The translations under genes were made by a program, and so were the position numbers. The notes beneath the pieces are model-generated. The model worked only from the letters and a program-made list of their open reading frames with translations. It made no database searches and had not been told where the DNA came from. 33,300 nucleotides of DNA from Firmicutes bacterium UBA2595 (GTDB lineage: Bacteria > Bacillota > Thermincolia > Thermincolales > UBA2595): assembly GCA_002339745.1 (NCBI GenBank), contig DDKP01000154.1:4329-37628 (forward strand), given 5' to 3'. Numbering within the stretch: the stretch's first letter is position 1; every line of letters begins with the position of its first letter. Below, piece by piece: positions 24,567 through 33,300 of this stretch.

Positions 24567-25631
24567 TTGGAGAGGCGATTGACCAGGCAGATTTATGTAG
24601 GGAACGTGCCCGTCGGCGGTGGCGCTCCCATTTCCGTGCAGTCCATGACAAATACAGATACGCGGGATGCCCGGGCTACGGTAATTCAAATCATGGAACT
24701 TGCCGGGGCAGGATGTGAAATAGTCAGGGTGGCAGTACCGGACAGTACTGCTGCCGATGCCTTAAAGGAAATTATTAAGCAAAGCCCTATCCCTGTGGTA
24801 GCTGATATTCATTTTGATTACAGGCTGGCTTTAAAATCTGTTGCCAACGGAGTCCATGGACTGCGGCTGAATCCGGGAAATATCGGGGGCGCCGGCAGGG
24901 TTAGAGAAGTGGTTAAAGCTGCCCGTGAACGGAAGGTTCCTATCCGGGTCGGGGTTAATGCCGGTTCACTGGACAAAAGAGTCCTGGATAAATACGGCGG
25001 AGTAACTCCCCAGGGGCTCGTGGAAAGTGCCCTGGAGCATGTCAAAATACTGCAGGAATTGGATTTTCACGAAATCAAGATATCTCTCAAAGCTTTTGAC
25101 ATCCCGTTAATGATGGAGGCTTACCGCTTGATTTCAGAGAAGGTGGATTACCCTCTGCATATCGGAGTTACCGAGGCCGGCACACCATGGGCCGGGACAA
25201 TCAGGTCCGCGGTCGGTATTGGCGTCCTTTTAAGCAGTGGTATAGGTGATACCCTCAGGGTTTCGCTGACCGGCGACCCTGTACTGGAAGTAAAGGTGGG
25301 TTTTGAAATACTCAAGGCCCTTAATTTACGGCAGTTGGGCCCCACAATAATTTCCTGCCCTACATGCGGTAGAACGGAAATTAAACTTGCCAAAATCGCC
25401 GGGGAAGTTGAAAAGAAAATCCAGCATTTAAAAACCCCGCTGAAGGTGGCCATCATGGGTTGTGTGGTGAACGGACCGGGAGAGGCGAGGGAAGCTGACG
25501 TCGGCATAGCCGGGGGAAAAGGCGTCGGTCTGCTGTTTAAGAAGGGACGGATTATCAGAAAAATCCCGGAGGACAGGCTTGTTGATGAACTGCTGAAAGA
25601 AATTAAACTGATGTTGAAGGAAGAACCATAA
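24567..25631 (+). CDS. ispG: 4-hydroxy-3-methylbut-2-enyl diphosphate synthase IspG
   Basis: The 354 residues include a TIM-barrel N-terminal part (PISVQSMTNTDTRDARATV, VADIHFDYRLAL, LRLNPGNIG) and an iron-sulfur C-terminal part. The [4Fe-4S] ligands are C264, C267 (CPTCGRTEIKL), C299 and E306 (GCVVNGPGEA). It makes HMBPP from MEcPP with reduced ferredoxin or flavodoxin as electron source; the ferredoxin encoded at 19121 is one conceivable donor, but that is speculation. The start is TTG with AGGAGGC six bases upstream. It follows rseP by 11 bases. Confidence 0.97.
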   Translation: MERRLTRQIYVGNVPVGGGAPISVQSMTNTDTRDARATVIQIMELAGAGCEIVRVAVPDSTAADALKEIIKQSPIPVVADIHFDYRLALKSVANGVHGLRLNPGNIGGAGRVREVVKAARERKVPIRVGVNAGSLDKRVLDKYGGVTPQGLVESALEHVKILQELDFHEIKISLKAFDIPLMMEAYRLISEKVDYPLHIGVTEAGTPWAGTIRSAVGIGVLLSSGIGDTLRVSLTGDPVLEVKVGFEILKALNLRQLGPTIISCPTCGRTEIKLAKIAGEVEKKIQHLKTPLKVAIMGCVVNGPGEAREADVGIAGGKGVGLLFKKGRIIRKIPEDRLVDELLKEIKLMLKEEP

Positions 25632-25702
25632 AGACGGCCATGAAATGTTACTGCCACCGGTCACTGGCCGCTGGACATCAATTAACAGGGGAGGTTGCAT
25701 TG

Positions 25703-27427
25703 ATGAGACTATCTGAACTCTTGGCTCCGACTCTGCGGGAAGTACCCGCTGAAGCGGAAGTTGTCAGTCATATCCTGATGCTGAGAGCGGGAATGATCCG
25801 CAAAGTCGCTTCAGGGGTGTATTCATACTTACCGTTGGGTTACAGGATAATTAAGAAAGTGATAGAGATAATCAGAGAGGAAATGGACAAAAAAGGCAGC
25901 CAGGAACTGATGCTGCCCATCATTCAACCGGCGGAACTCTGGCTGGAATCGGGCCGGTGGAATGTATACGGGGACGAACTGTTCAGGCTGAAGGACCGTC
26001 ATGACAGAGATTTTGCGCTGGGGCCCACCCACGAGGAAATCATTACCGACCTGGTCAGGGGCGAAGTCCGTAGCTATAAACAGCTGCCCCTCCTTCTGTA
26101 CCAGATTCAAAATAAGTACAGGGATGAGCGCAGACCCCGTTTTGGGTTAATGCGCGGGCGCGAATTCATAATGCAGGACCTGTATTCTTTTGATAAAGAT
26201 GAAGCGGGGCTGGAAGTCACTTACCGTAAGATGTATGAAGCCTATTCAAGGGTATTTTCACGCTGCGGTCTCAAATTCCGTGTTGTGGAAGCCGACCCCG
26301 GAGCTATTGGAGGAAGCAGTACCCATGAGTTTATGGTCATGGCAGATTCGGGTGAGGCTGCCATCGTATTTTGCGAGACCTGTGAATACGCAGCCAATGT
26401 GGAAAAGGCTGAAGCAATGGCGGACGAGCAGGGGTCGGCAGAAGAAATGCTGGCAGTCGAGGAATTACCCACCCCAGGCGCCCGGACCATTGAAGAAGTA
26501 GCCGCTTTTCTGAAAGTAACTCCGGAGAGGGTTATTAAGTCACTGGTATACCAAACTGAGGAAGGGATTGTTCTTGCCCTGGTAAGGGGAGACCGGGAAG
26601 TCAATGAGGTGAAGCTGCAGAATGTCCTGGGCTCGCTGCAGTTATTTTTGGCTGATGGAAAATCAGTGACCGGGCTCACGGGGGCTGAGCCTGGTTTTAC
26701 CGGCCCTGTCAACCTGAAAGGGGTTCAGATCATCGCCGACAGGGAAGTAGTTCTAATGCGGAACGCCGTCGCCGGAGCCAATAAAACGGATGCACACATT
26801 ATCAATGTAAATCCGGGAAGGGACTTTACCCCCGACAAGGTGGCAGACATCAGGCTGGTTAAAGCAGGCGAACCCTGTATCAGGTGCGGGGGCAGGCTGA
26901 ACGAAGCCAGGGGAATCGAAGTGGGGCAGATTTTTAAGCTGGGAACCAAGTACAGTAAAGTCCTGGGGGCTAAATTCCTTGATGAAAACGGAAAAGAACA
27001 GCTGATGGTTATGGGGTGTTACGGAATAGGGGTGAGCAGGACAGTGGCCGCCGCTATTGAGCAGAACCATGACGATGACGGGATTATCTGGCCCATGCCG
27101 ATAGCGCCTTACCATGCTGTGGTCATTCCGGTAAGCGCTAAGGATGAAGAACAGGTAAAAATAGCCGAGGCCCTTTACAGCGCTCTCCTGGAGCAGGGAG
27201 TAGAGGCTGTAATCGATGACAGAAATGAACGGCCGGGTGTGAAATTTAAAGATGCGGATTTGATCGGTTATCCGTTAAGAATAGTGATAGGAGCCAGGGC
27301 AGTTGAGGAAGGAGTTGTTGAAATCAGGCACCGCAGGAACGGGAATGTGCAGACCGCAAAAGTTGACAGCGCGGCGCCGCTGGTTAAACAGATTGTAGAG
27401 GACGCGATTGCGGAGAGCCTGGCATAA
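25703..27427 (+). CDS. proS: Prolyl-tRNA synthetase, bacterial type with editing domain
   Basis: The protein has 574 residues from the ATG at 25703, with AGGGGAGGT seven bases upstream. An in-frame ATG at 25640 gives a Cys/His-rich leader atypical of ProS and was rejected. Class II motif 2 is YRDERRPRFGLMRGREF and motif 3 is GIGVSRTVAAAIEQ. A YbaK-like editing insertion (about 225-385) removes mischarged Ala, so this is the prokaryote-like long form. The anticodon-binding domain ends the protein. No T-box or attenuator is visible in the 71 bases upstream. Position between the rseP/ispG pair and polC matches Bacillus. Confidence 0.96.
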   Translation: MRLSELLAPTLREVPAEAEVVSHILMLRAGMIRKVASGVYSYLPLGYRIIKKVIEIIREEMDKKGSQELMLPIIQPAELWLESGRWNVYGDELFRLKDRHDRDFALGPTHEEIITDLVRGEVRSYKQLPLLLYQIQNKYRDERRPRFGLMRGREFIMQDLYSFDKDEAGLEVTYRKMYEAYSRVFSRCGLKFRVVEADPGAIGGSSTHEFMVMADSGEAAIVFCETCEYAANVEKAEAMADEQGSAEEMLAVEELPTPGARTIEEVAAFLKVTPERVIKSLVYQTEEGIVLALVRGDREVNEVKLQNVLGSLQLFLADGKSVTGLTGAEPGFTGPVNLKGVQIIADREVVLMRNAVAGANKTDAHIINVNPGRDFTPDKVADIRLVKAGEPCIRCGGRLNEARGIEVGQIFKLGTKYSKVLGAKFLDENGKEQLMVMGCYGIGVSRTVAAAIEQNHDDDGIIWPMPIAPYHAVVIPVSAKDEEQVKIAEALYSALLEQGVEAVIDDRNERPGVKFKDADLIGYPLRIVIGARAVEEGVVEIRHRRNGNVQTAKVDSAAPLVKQIVEDAIAESLA

Positions 27428-27499
27428 GTTACGGGCATGTCATACTCACGTACTGGAGTGAATAATAATCTGGCAATTGCAGTGGCAGGAGGGTACTGA

Positions 27500-28129
27500 A
27501 TGAGGACTGCAGTTATCATTCCGGCATACAATGAAGAACGGACCATAGGCGAAATTATCAGGGTCACCCGGCAGGTCCCGTTTGTTGATGAGACTTTAGT
27601 TGTTGACGACGGTTCAACCGACAGTACCGCAAAGGTTGCCCAAGCCGAAGGGGCAAGAGTGATATCTCTTCCGGAGAACGTTGGCAAGGGCGGCGCAATG
27701 ATGGTGGGGGTAAACAGTACCGATGCCGATGTGGTCCTGTTTTTGGACGCAGACCTGATAGGGCTTAAGCCCTCACACGTGATAAACTTGATGCTTCCGG
27801 TGCTTGAGGGCCGGGCCGAAATGACGGTGGGAATTTTTGAACACGGACGGCTGGCCACCGACCTGGCCCAGTTCATAGCCCCGTTTTTATCTGGGCAGAG
27901 GGCTGTAAAAAGGGACTTGTTCAGACAGCTGTCTCACCTGGAAATGTCCAGGTTTGGGGTTGAGGTAGCTCTGACGAGATATACAAAGATGGCAGGAATC
28001 TCTGTGATGGAAGTCGAATTAAAAGACATGTCCCATGTAATGAAGGAAGAAAAGCTGGGGGTTGTACGGGGTTTCCTGGCAAGGCTGAAGATGTACTGGG
28101 AAATAGCCAAATGTATGGGGAAAGGGTAA
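27500..28129 (+). CDS. Family 2 glycosyltransferase, soluble
   Basis: The 209 residues form a short GT-A fold. AVIIPAYNEERTI is at the start, VVDDGSTDST has D36-D37, and the metal-binding DxD is D83-A-D85 (FLDADL). GQRAVKRDLF and GVEVALTRY further on resemble dolichol/undecaprenol-phosphate sugar transferases and glucosyl-phosphoglycerate synthases. There is no membrane helix, unlike most lipid-linked members. The ATG has AGGAGGG about seven bases upstream. It is inserted between proS and polC, and donor and acceptor are unknown. UppS-made lipid is a possible acceptor, by context only. Confidence 0.85.
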   Translation: MRTAVIIPAYNEERTIGEIIRVTRQVPFVDETLVVDDGSTDSTAKVAQAEGARVISLPENVGKGGAMMVGVNSTDADVVLFLDADLIGLKPSHVINLMLPVLEGRAEMTVGIFEHGRLATDLAQFIAPFLSGQRAVKRDLFRQLSHLEMSRFGVEVALTRYTKMAGISVMEVELKDMSHVMKEEKLGVVRGFLARLKMYWEIAKCMGKG

Positions 28130-28214
28130 TCGGACTCTTCCGGAGAGGTCGGCAGCCCCAACCGTTGCCTGGGTTATCAAAACAGCTTTCGTAGACAAAA
28201 AGGGGGAGAGCCGG

Positions 28215-28889
28215 GTGTCAGGTTTCCAGGAGTTAGATATCGTACTGAGAATTATTCTGTCAGGCATACTTGGCGGTTTGATCGGCTTGGAACGAGAGAG
28301 CCTCAACAAGTCGGCCGGGTTTCGGACCCATATTCTGGTGTGCGTTGGATCGGCGCTGATAATGCTCGTTTCCCAGGACATATACAACATATACCAGAAT
28401 AAGGCTGCCCTTGACCCTGCTAGAATTGCAGCCCAGGTTGTTAGTGGGATAGGTTTTCTCGGGGCAGGAACGATTATGAGGGAGGGAGCCACCGTAAAGG
28501 GGCTGACCACTGCCGCCAGCCTGTGGGTAGTTGCCGGTGTCGGTCTGGCTGTTGGGGCTGGGTTGTATTTTGCGGCCCTGGTAACCACGGGAGTGGTTTT
28601 TATAACCCTCATCTACCTGGGCAAAGTCGAACGAATGGTAGCCGGGCTGGCCAATGTCCTGGTGCTGCTGGTTACCGCGGATAACAGGCCCGGACAGCTG
28701 GGGCGGGTTGGTTCATATCTGGGGGAACATGGAATACTTATACTCAATATCCAGATGAAACAAATGAGTGATGACAGAAAGGTTATGTTTGAAATCGATA
28801 TCAAGGTTCCACCTGGTCTTGACCTTAACCGGTTAATGTACGAACTGTCAGATGTGCCTGGAGTCCATCATGTCGAATGGGGAGAATAA
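28215..28889 (+). CDS. MgtC/SapB family membrane protein
   Basis: The 224 residues have four to five hydrophobic segments. MgtC signatures are RIILSGILGGLIGLERES, AGFRTHILVCVGSALIML and VVSGIGFLGAGTIMREG followed by VKGLTTAASLWV. A C-terminal soluble domain of about 75 residues looks ACT-like (NRPGQLGRVGSYLGEHGIL). MgtC proteins are tied to growth in low magnesium and, in pathogens, to inhibition of the F-type ATP synthase; the role in this organism is open. The start is GTG with GGGGGAGAG four bases upstream. No magnesium riboswitch is evident in the 85 bases before it. Confidence 0.9.
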   Translation: MSGFQELDIVLRIILSGILGGLIGLERESLNKSAGFRTHILVCVGSALIMLVSQDIYNIYQNKAALDPARIAAQVVSGIGFLGAGTIMREGATVKGLTTAASLWVVAGVGLAVGAGLYFAALVTTGVVFITLIYLGKVERMVAGLANVLVLLVTADNRPGQLGRVGSYLGEHGILILNIQMKQMSDDRKVMFEIDIKVPPGLDLNRLMYELSDVPGVHHVEWGE

Positions 28890-28892
28890 TAA

Positions 28893-31800
28893 TTGAATTT
28901 CGGGGGGAAACGCTTGGCAACAATTCTACCAGAGCCAAATCCGGAACGGCGCCCAGCCGTTCTACATTTTTGCAATTATATAGAAAAATCATCACTTCCG
29001 GAAGATTTCAAGGAGGCCATGCGCCAGGCAGTCGTAGAGAAGGTGGAAATAAGCACTTCGGAAAAAAAGTGGTGTATCCATTTAGTCCTTAACAGGCTTG
29101 TCAGCAAAAGGCTCGTTGACGAATTCGCGCACGAAATGACCCGGGAGATTATGGGACTCCAAGAGGTGAATTTCGGCCTGCGTTACAGCTTGCCGGCCTT
29201 TACGCCGGACGAAATCATACATAATTACTGGGATGACATTGTTTATACCATTGCCAGGAAACATCCCGTAATCTCGGGGTGGCTCGCTTCAGCGGCCAGG
29301 AAAATGCAGGGAGACTGCCTGCAGATTTTTGTCAAAAGCGGGGTTGGTGAAGACCTGATTAACCAGCGCCAGGTAACGGGGCAAATATCCGATATTCTAC
29401 GACGGGAATTTGGGTTGGAGGTCCGGGTGAGTATCCACGCTCTCGAAGAGGAAGAGTGTGAGTATGTCCAGTGGATCTCCCGGCAGGAGGAAGAATACCT
29501 CAGGACTCTGACTGCCAGCCAGCCGCAGGCGGATTCCGGCAACAATAAGGAAGTACAGGAGGTTACAAGTGCTCTTCACCGGCAACCTGCAGGAAAGCGG
29601 TATCGCAAAAAAAGCTCAGGTTGCGAACCGGGGGCCCTGATGGGCAGGTTTATCACTGAACCTCCGGTGGCGATTGAAAACGTAATTGAGGAAGATAAAA
29701 GCATTGTGGTTGAGGGTTGTGTCCTAAAGCTGGATATCCGGCGTTTGAAGAGCGGGCGCAGCCTGATAAGTTTTGACATTTCCGATTATACGGATAGCAT
29801 TAACGTAAAGTTGTTCGAGGATGAGAAAGACGAAGATCGGATTTACTCAGCCCTGAAGCAGGGGATGTGGGTAAAGGTCCGGGGACCCGCACAGCAGGAC
29901 AGGTATTCCCAGGAACTGACTGTCATGGCCAGGGATATTAATATTGTGGAACCTGCGGCCAGGTTAGACAATGCCCCGGAGAAGAGGGTAGAGCTTCATC
30001 TTCACACCAAGATGAGCGCTATGGACGGAGTTACCGGGGTAAGGGAGGTAATCAGCCAAGCTGCCAGATGGGGTCATCCGGCTGTGGCCATTACTGACCA
30101 CGGAGTGGTTCAGGCATTTCCTGACGCTTATGAGGCAGCCAGGAAATTCGGAGTCAAAATAATCTACGGGATGGAAGGATATCTAATAGATGACGGCGTG
30201 CCAATAGTAATTAAACCACGCCAGGGACGGCTCCTTGATGAGGAATTTGTGGTTTTTGATCTGGAAACCACCGGCCTGTCCTCCACTGTCAACGAAATCA
30301 TTGAAATTGCGGCGGTGAAAATAAAAAACGGGCAGGTAACGGATAGTTTTTCCAGGCTTGTGAGGCCGCAAAGAGATATACCTGGCGAGGTTCAGCGCCT
30401 GACGGGAATACTGCCGGAAATGGTTGCCCGGGCTGAAGGGATTGATCTGGTCCTGCCCCAATTCATGGGATTTGTGGGGCCTGCTGTTCTGGTAGCACAT
30501 AACGCCCAGTTTGATACGGGGTTTATCAGGGTCAACCTGAAGCGGGCCGGGCTGGAACTGGAGAACCCGGTGATAGACACCCTGGGCCTGGCCAGGGCCC
30601 TACTGCCAAAACTGAAAAGTCATAAGCTGAAAAACCTGGCCGAAGAGTTTGGCGTGTCCCAGGGAACGCATCACCGTGCTCTTGATGACGCTCAGGCCAC
30701 GGCAGAAATTTTTAACAAGATGCTCGGGCTGCTGGCTGAAAGGGGAATAAACAGTCTCGCGGAAATAAATGGACTAATTAAACATATTAACCTCGACAAG
30801 CTGAAGAGCCATCATGTTGTTTTACTGGCGGAAAATCAGTTGGGCCTGCGAAACCTATATGAACTGGTCACTTTGTCACATCTTAACTACTTTTACCGAC
30901 ACCCCAGAATTCCCAAGAGCGAACTGCTGAAAAGGCGGGAGGGTTTAATTATTGGTTCAGCCTGCGAAGCCGGGGAGCTTATCAGCGCCTACCTGGACCA
31001 AGCAGAGAAGGAAAAACTTAAAGAGATTGCTTCTTTCTATGACTATCTGGAAATACAGCCAACAGTCAATAATGATTTTCTGATCCGTGAAGGACGGGTG
31101 GATGGGATTGAAGCACTAAGGCAGATGAACAGGGATATTGTAGAACTGGGAGAAGAACTGAACAAGCCGGTGGTGGCGACCGGTGACGTTCACTTCCTGG
31201 AGCCCGCGGACGCCCTTTTCAGACAGGTTTTGTTGGCCGGCCAGGGTTATGAGGATGTAAATAACCAGGCGCCTTTATACTTCAGGACCACCGAAGAGAT
31301 GCTGGAGGAATTCTCTTACCTTGGCCGGGAAAAGGCGTGGGAGGTGGTAGTCGGTAATCCGCGTTTAATTGCCGACCGGATCCAGGAAGTCAAGCCGATG
31401 CCTGACGAATTTTTCCCGCCCAAAATCGAAGGCGCCGAGAAACAGATAGCGGATATGACATGGGCGAGGGCTATAAACATTTATGGTGATCCTCTACCTG
31501 ACCTTGTCAAAAAAAGAATTGAAAAAGAACTCCACTCAATTATAAACAACGGTTTTGCGGTCCTGTACCTCATTGCCCATAATCTGGTGAAGAAGTCAAA
31601 TGAAGACGGATACCTGGTTGGTTCCAGAGGTTCGGTCGGATCTTCCCTTGTGGCCACATTGACCGGGATAACCGAAGTTAACCCGCTGCCTGCTCACTAT
31701 GTTTGCCCAGGATGCAAAAACAGCGAGTTTGTCGAAGACGGTTCATACGGCTGCGGGGCCGACCTGCCGGATAAACACTGCCCGAAATGCGGCGCTGTAT

Positions 31801-33287
31801 ATAGAAAAGACGGATTCGATATTCCATTTGAAGTTTTTTTAGGTTTTGAAGGAGATAAAGTCCCCGATATAGACCTCAATTTTTCCGGCGAATACCAGCC
31901 CAGGGCTCATAAATACATCGAGGAGCTTTTCGGCCGGGGGCATGTTTTCAGGGCCGGAACGATAACCACCGTTGCGGACAAAACGGCTTACGGGTTTGTG
32001 CAGAAATTCCTGGAGGAACGTGGGCTTTCCAAACGCAGGCCTGAAACCGAGCGCATGGTGGAAGGGTGTACCGGGGTAAAACGAACTACCGGTCAGCACC
32101 CCGGCGGAGTCATGGTCATACCCCGTGACATGGATGTTTACCAATTTACTCCGCTCCAGTATCCTGCTGATGACAAAAAGTCGGGGATAGTCACAACCCA
32201 CTTTGATTATCATTCAATCTCCGGCCGCATAGTAAAGCTGGATATCCTGGGACATGATGATCCGACAGTAATTAAGATGCTAGAAGACCTGACAGGGGTC
32301 GACGCCAGGATGATTCCCCTTGATGAACCGGAGACAATGAAATTATTTTCTGGAGTAGAGGTACTGGGGGTTACCCCTGATCAGATCCGTTCCAACGTTG
32401 GGAGTTACGGTATTCCGGAGTTTGGGACAAAGTTTGTCAGGCAGATGCTGGAAGAAACAAGACCTGCAACTTTTTCTGAACTGGTCAGAATATCCGGCTT
32501 TTCCCACGGGACAGATGTTTGGCTGAACAATGCCCAGACCCTGATCCGGGAAGGAATATGTAAATTGTCCGAAGCCATTTCCACCAGGGACGACATAATG
32601 ATTTTCCTTATTCAGAAGGGGCTTGAACCAAAACTGGCTTTCAAAATCATGGAGGGAGTGCGCAAAGGTAAGGGAATTAAGCCGGAGGACGAAAAATGTA
32701 TGGTCGAAAAAAATATCCCTGACTGGTATCTCCGTTCTTGCCAGAAGATTAAATACATGTTCCCAAAGGCGCACGCAGTGGCTTATGTTATGATGGCTTA
32801 CCGGATAGCCTATTTTAAGGTGCACTATCCGGAGGCTTTCTATGCCACCTATTTTACAGTCAGGGCAGATGAATTCGATGCTGACCTGGTTGTCCAGGGC
32901 AGCGGAGAAATCAGGCGGAAAATAGAAGAAATAGAAGGTAAGGGAAATGACGCAACGGCCAAAGACAAAAACCTTCTCACTATCCTGGAGGTGGCTTTGG
33001 AAATGTATGAACGCGGTATTAAAATGCTCCGCGTTAACCTAGAACAGTCTCACGCCAAGAAGTTCCTCATCACGGGAAGCGGGCTGTTGCTGCCGCCTTT
33101 TGCAGCCCTTCAGGGATTGGGTGAAACAGCCGCCAGGAACATTACCAGGGCGCGCAAGCAAAGGATGTTCACCTCTGTTGAGGATTTGAGAAACCGGGCC
33201 CGGGTCAGTAAACCGGTGATTGAAATTTTACAGAACCACGGTTGCCTGCAGGGCCTCCCGGAAACGGACCAACTGGTATTGTTTTAG
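28893..33287 (+). CDS. polC: DNA polymerase III alpha subunit, PolC type
   Basis: The protein has 1464 residues (Bacillus about 1437), complete to the stop at 33285. Order: N-terminal domain (1-230), OB fold (about 260-345, SIVVEGCVLKLDIRRLKSGR), and the PHP domain with HLHT at 369-372 and AITDHGV. The DEDDh proofreading exonuclease is inserted in PHP (D456, E458; HNAQFDTGF; HRALDDAQAT). The palm has a zinc site C938, C941, C963, C966 and catalytic acidic pair D992/D994 (PDIDLNFSG), then the fingers and C-terminal parts. It is the replicative leading-strand polymerase of low-GC Gram-positives. The TTG start at 28893 has GGGGAGA upstream; a TTG at 28914 after GGGGGGAAA is possible. Confidence 0.96.
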   Translation: MNFGGKRLATILPEPNPERRPAVLHFCNYIEKSSLPEDFKEAMRQAVVEKVEISTSEKKWCIHLVLNRLVSKRLVDEFAHEMTREIMGLQEVNFGLRYSLPAFTPDEIIHNYWDDIVYTIARKHPVISGWLASAARKMQGDCLQIFVKSGVGEDLINQRQVTGQISDILRREFGLEVRVSIHALEEEECEYVQWISRQEEEYLRTLTASQPQADSGNNKEVQEVTSALHRQPAGKRYRKKSSGCEPGALMGRFITEPPVAIENVIEEDKSIVVEGCVLKLDIRRLKSGRSLISFDISDYTDSINVKLFEDEKDEDRIYSALKQGMWVKVRGPAQQDRYSQELTVMARDINIVEPAARLDNAPEKRVELHLHTKMSAMDGVTGVREVISQAARWGHPAVAITDHGVVQAFPDAYEAARKFGVKIIYGMEGYLIDDGVPIVIKPRQGRLLDEEFVVFDLETTGLSSTVNEIIEIAAVKIKNGQVTDSFSRLVRPQRDIPGEVQRLTGILPEMVARAEGIDLVLPQFMGFVGPAVLVAHNAQFDTGFIRVNLKRAGLELENPVIDTLGLARALLPKLKSHKLKNLAEEFGVSQGTHHRALDDAQATAEIFNKMLGLLAERGINSLAEINGLIKHINLDKLKSHHVVLLAENQLGLRNLYELVTLSHLNYFYRHPRIPKSELLKRREGLIIGSACEAGELISAYLDQAEKEKLKEIASFYDYLEIQPTVNNDFLIREGRVDGIEALRQMNRDIVELGEELNKPVVATGDVHFLEPADALFRQVLLAGQGYEDVNNQAPLYFRTTEEMLEEFSYLGREKAWEVVVGNPRLIADRIQEVKPMPDEFFPPKIEGAEKQIADMTWARAINIYGDPLPDLVKKRIEKELHSIINNGFAVLYLIAHNLVKKSNEDGYLVGSRGSVGSSLVATLTGITEVNPLPAHYVCPGCKNSEFVEDGSYGCGADLPDKHCPKCGAVYRKDGFDIPFEVFLGFEGDKVPDIDLNFSGEYQPRAHKYIEELFGRGHVFRAGTITTVADKTAYGFVQKFLEERGLSKRRPETERMVEGCTGVKRTTGQHPGGVMVIPRDMDVYQFTPLQYPADDKKSGIVTTHFDYHSISGRIVKLDILGHDDPTVIKMLEDLTGVDARMIPLDEPETMKLFSGVEVLGVTPDQIRSNVGSYGIPEFGTKFVRQMLEETRPATFSELVRISGFSHGTDVWLNNAQTLIREGICKLSEAISTRDDIMIFLIQKGLEPKLAFKIMEGVRKGKGIKPEDEKCMVEKNIPDWYLRSCQKIKYMFPKAHAVAYVMMAYRIAYFKVHYPEAFYATYFTVRADEFDADLVVQGSGEIRRKIEEIEGKGNDATAKDKNLLTILEVALEMYERGIKMLRVNLEQSHAKKFLITGSGLLLPPFAALQGLGETAARNITRARKQRMFTSVEDLRNRARVSKPVIEILQNHGCLQGLPETDQLVLF

Positions 33288-33300
33288 AAAAGCTTATTAT

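Noticed and set aside
25632..25702. T-box or amino-acid riboswitch before proS
   Set aside because: The interval is only 71 bases, too short for a T-box, with no antiterminator-like bulge or terminator.
27268..27876. Long reverse-strand open frame (202 codons) over proS end and the glycosyltransferase
   Set aside because: It runs antisense to two well-supported genes, has no family motif and no ribosome site; Ser/Thr/Pro-rich composition is typical of a shadow frame.
28130..28214. Magnesium riboswitch or terminator upstream of the MgtC-like gene
   Set aside because: The spacer is 85 bases with no strong stem or T tract, too short for known magnesium-sensing leaders.

Overview
The window is a dense, single-strand (+) block of housekeeping and motility genes from a flagellated Gram-positive bacterium. 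The gene order, from flagellar export through chemotaxis, sigD, a swrB-like gene, rpsB-tsf-pyrH-frr, uppS-cdsA-dxr-rseP and proS to polC, follows the well-known Bacillus/Clostridia arrangement. A PolC-type polymerase, a YtvI-type membrane protein, FapA, CheC and CheD all point to Firmicutes. The moderate base composition, frequent GTG/TTG starts and the small ferredoxin between frr and uppS suggest a spore-forming anaerobe of the Clostridia (Peptococcaceae-like). That placement is inference, not proof.

Region 1 (1-15520) is the distal half of a flagellar/chemotaxis operon. It holds the fliR end, flhB, flhA, flhF, flhG, a PilZ-domain c-di-GMP effector, cheB, cheA, cheW, cheC, cheD, an unknown two-helix membrane protein, sigD, a FapA (DUF342) protein, a Q-rich unknown, a SwrB/DUF6115-like membrane protein and a membrane-anchored YceG/MltG-like fragment. 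Genes are separated by a few bases or overlap (flhA/flhF and cheC/cheD share TAGTG), and no terminator is visible inside the block. Export-gate assembly, signalling and the motility sigma factor are therefore probably co-expressed.

Region 2 (15521-19324) starts with a clear housekeeping promoter (TTGCGT-17-TACAAT). A folded leader follows it, one arm of which touches the first rpsB Shine-Dalgarno. Then come rpsB, a terminator-like hairpin, tsf, a strong terminator, pyrH-frr, a small PASTA-like protein, a 2[4Fe-4S] ferredoxin and another strong terminator.

Region 3 (19325-33300) holds cell-envelope, isoprenoid and replication genes: uppS (undecaprenyl-PP), cdsA (CDP-diacylglycerol), a YtvI-type permease, dxr and ispG (MEP pathway, which supplies the UppS precursors), rseP (site-2 protease), proS, a family-2 glycosyltransferase, an MgtC/SapB protein and polC. 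Compared with the Bacillus order, the permease, the ferredoxin/PASTA pair and the glycosyltransferase/MgtC pair are insertions.

I found no mobile element, CRISPR array, tRNA or rRNA, and no gene-free stretch over 300 bases. No wholly new multi-gene system is evident. The most interesting points are the structured rpsB leader, the CheC whose first active site lacks its Asn, the YceG-like fragment lacking a catalytic domain, a duplicated N-terminal module in FapA, and the small unnamed proteins woven into the motility operon.
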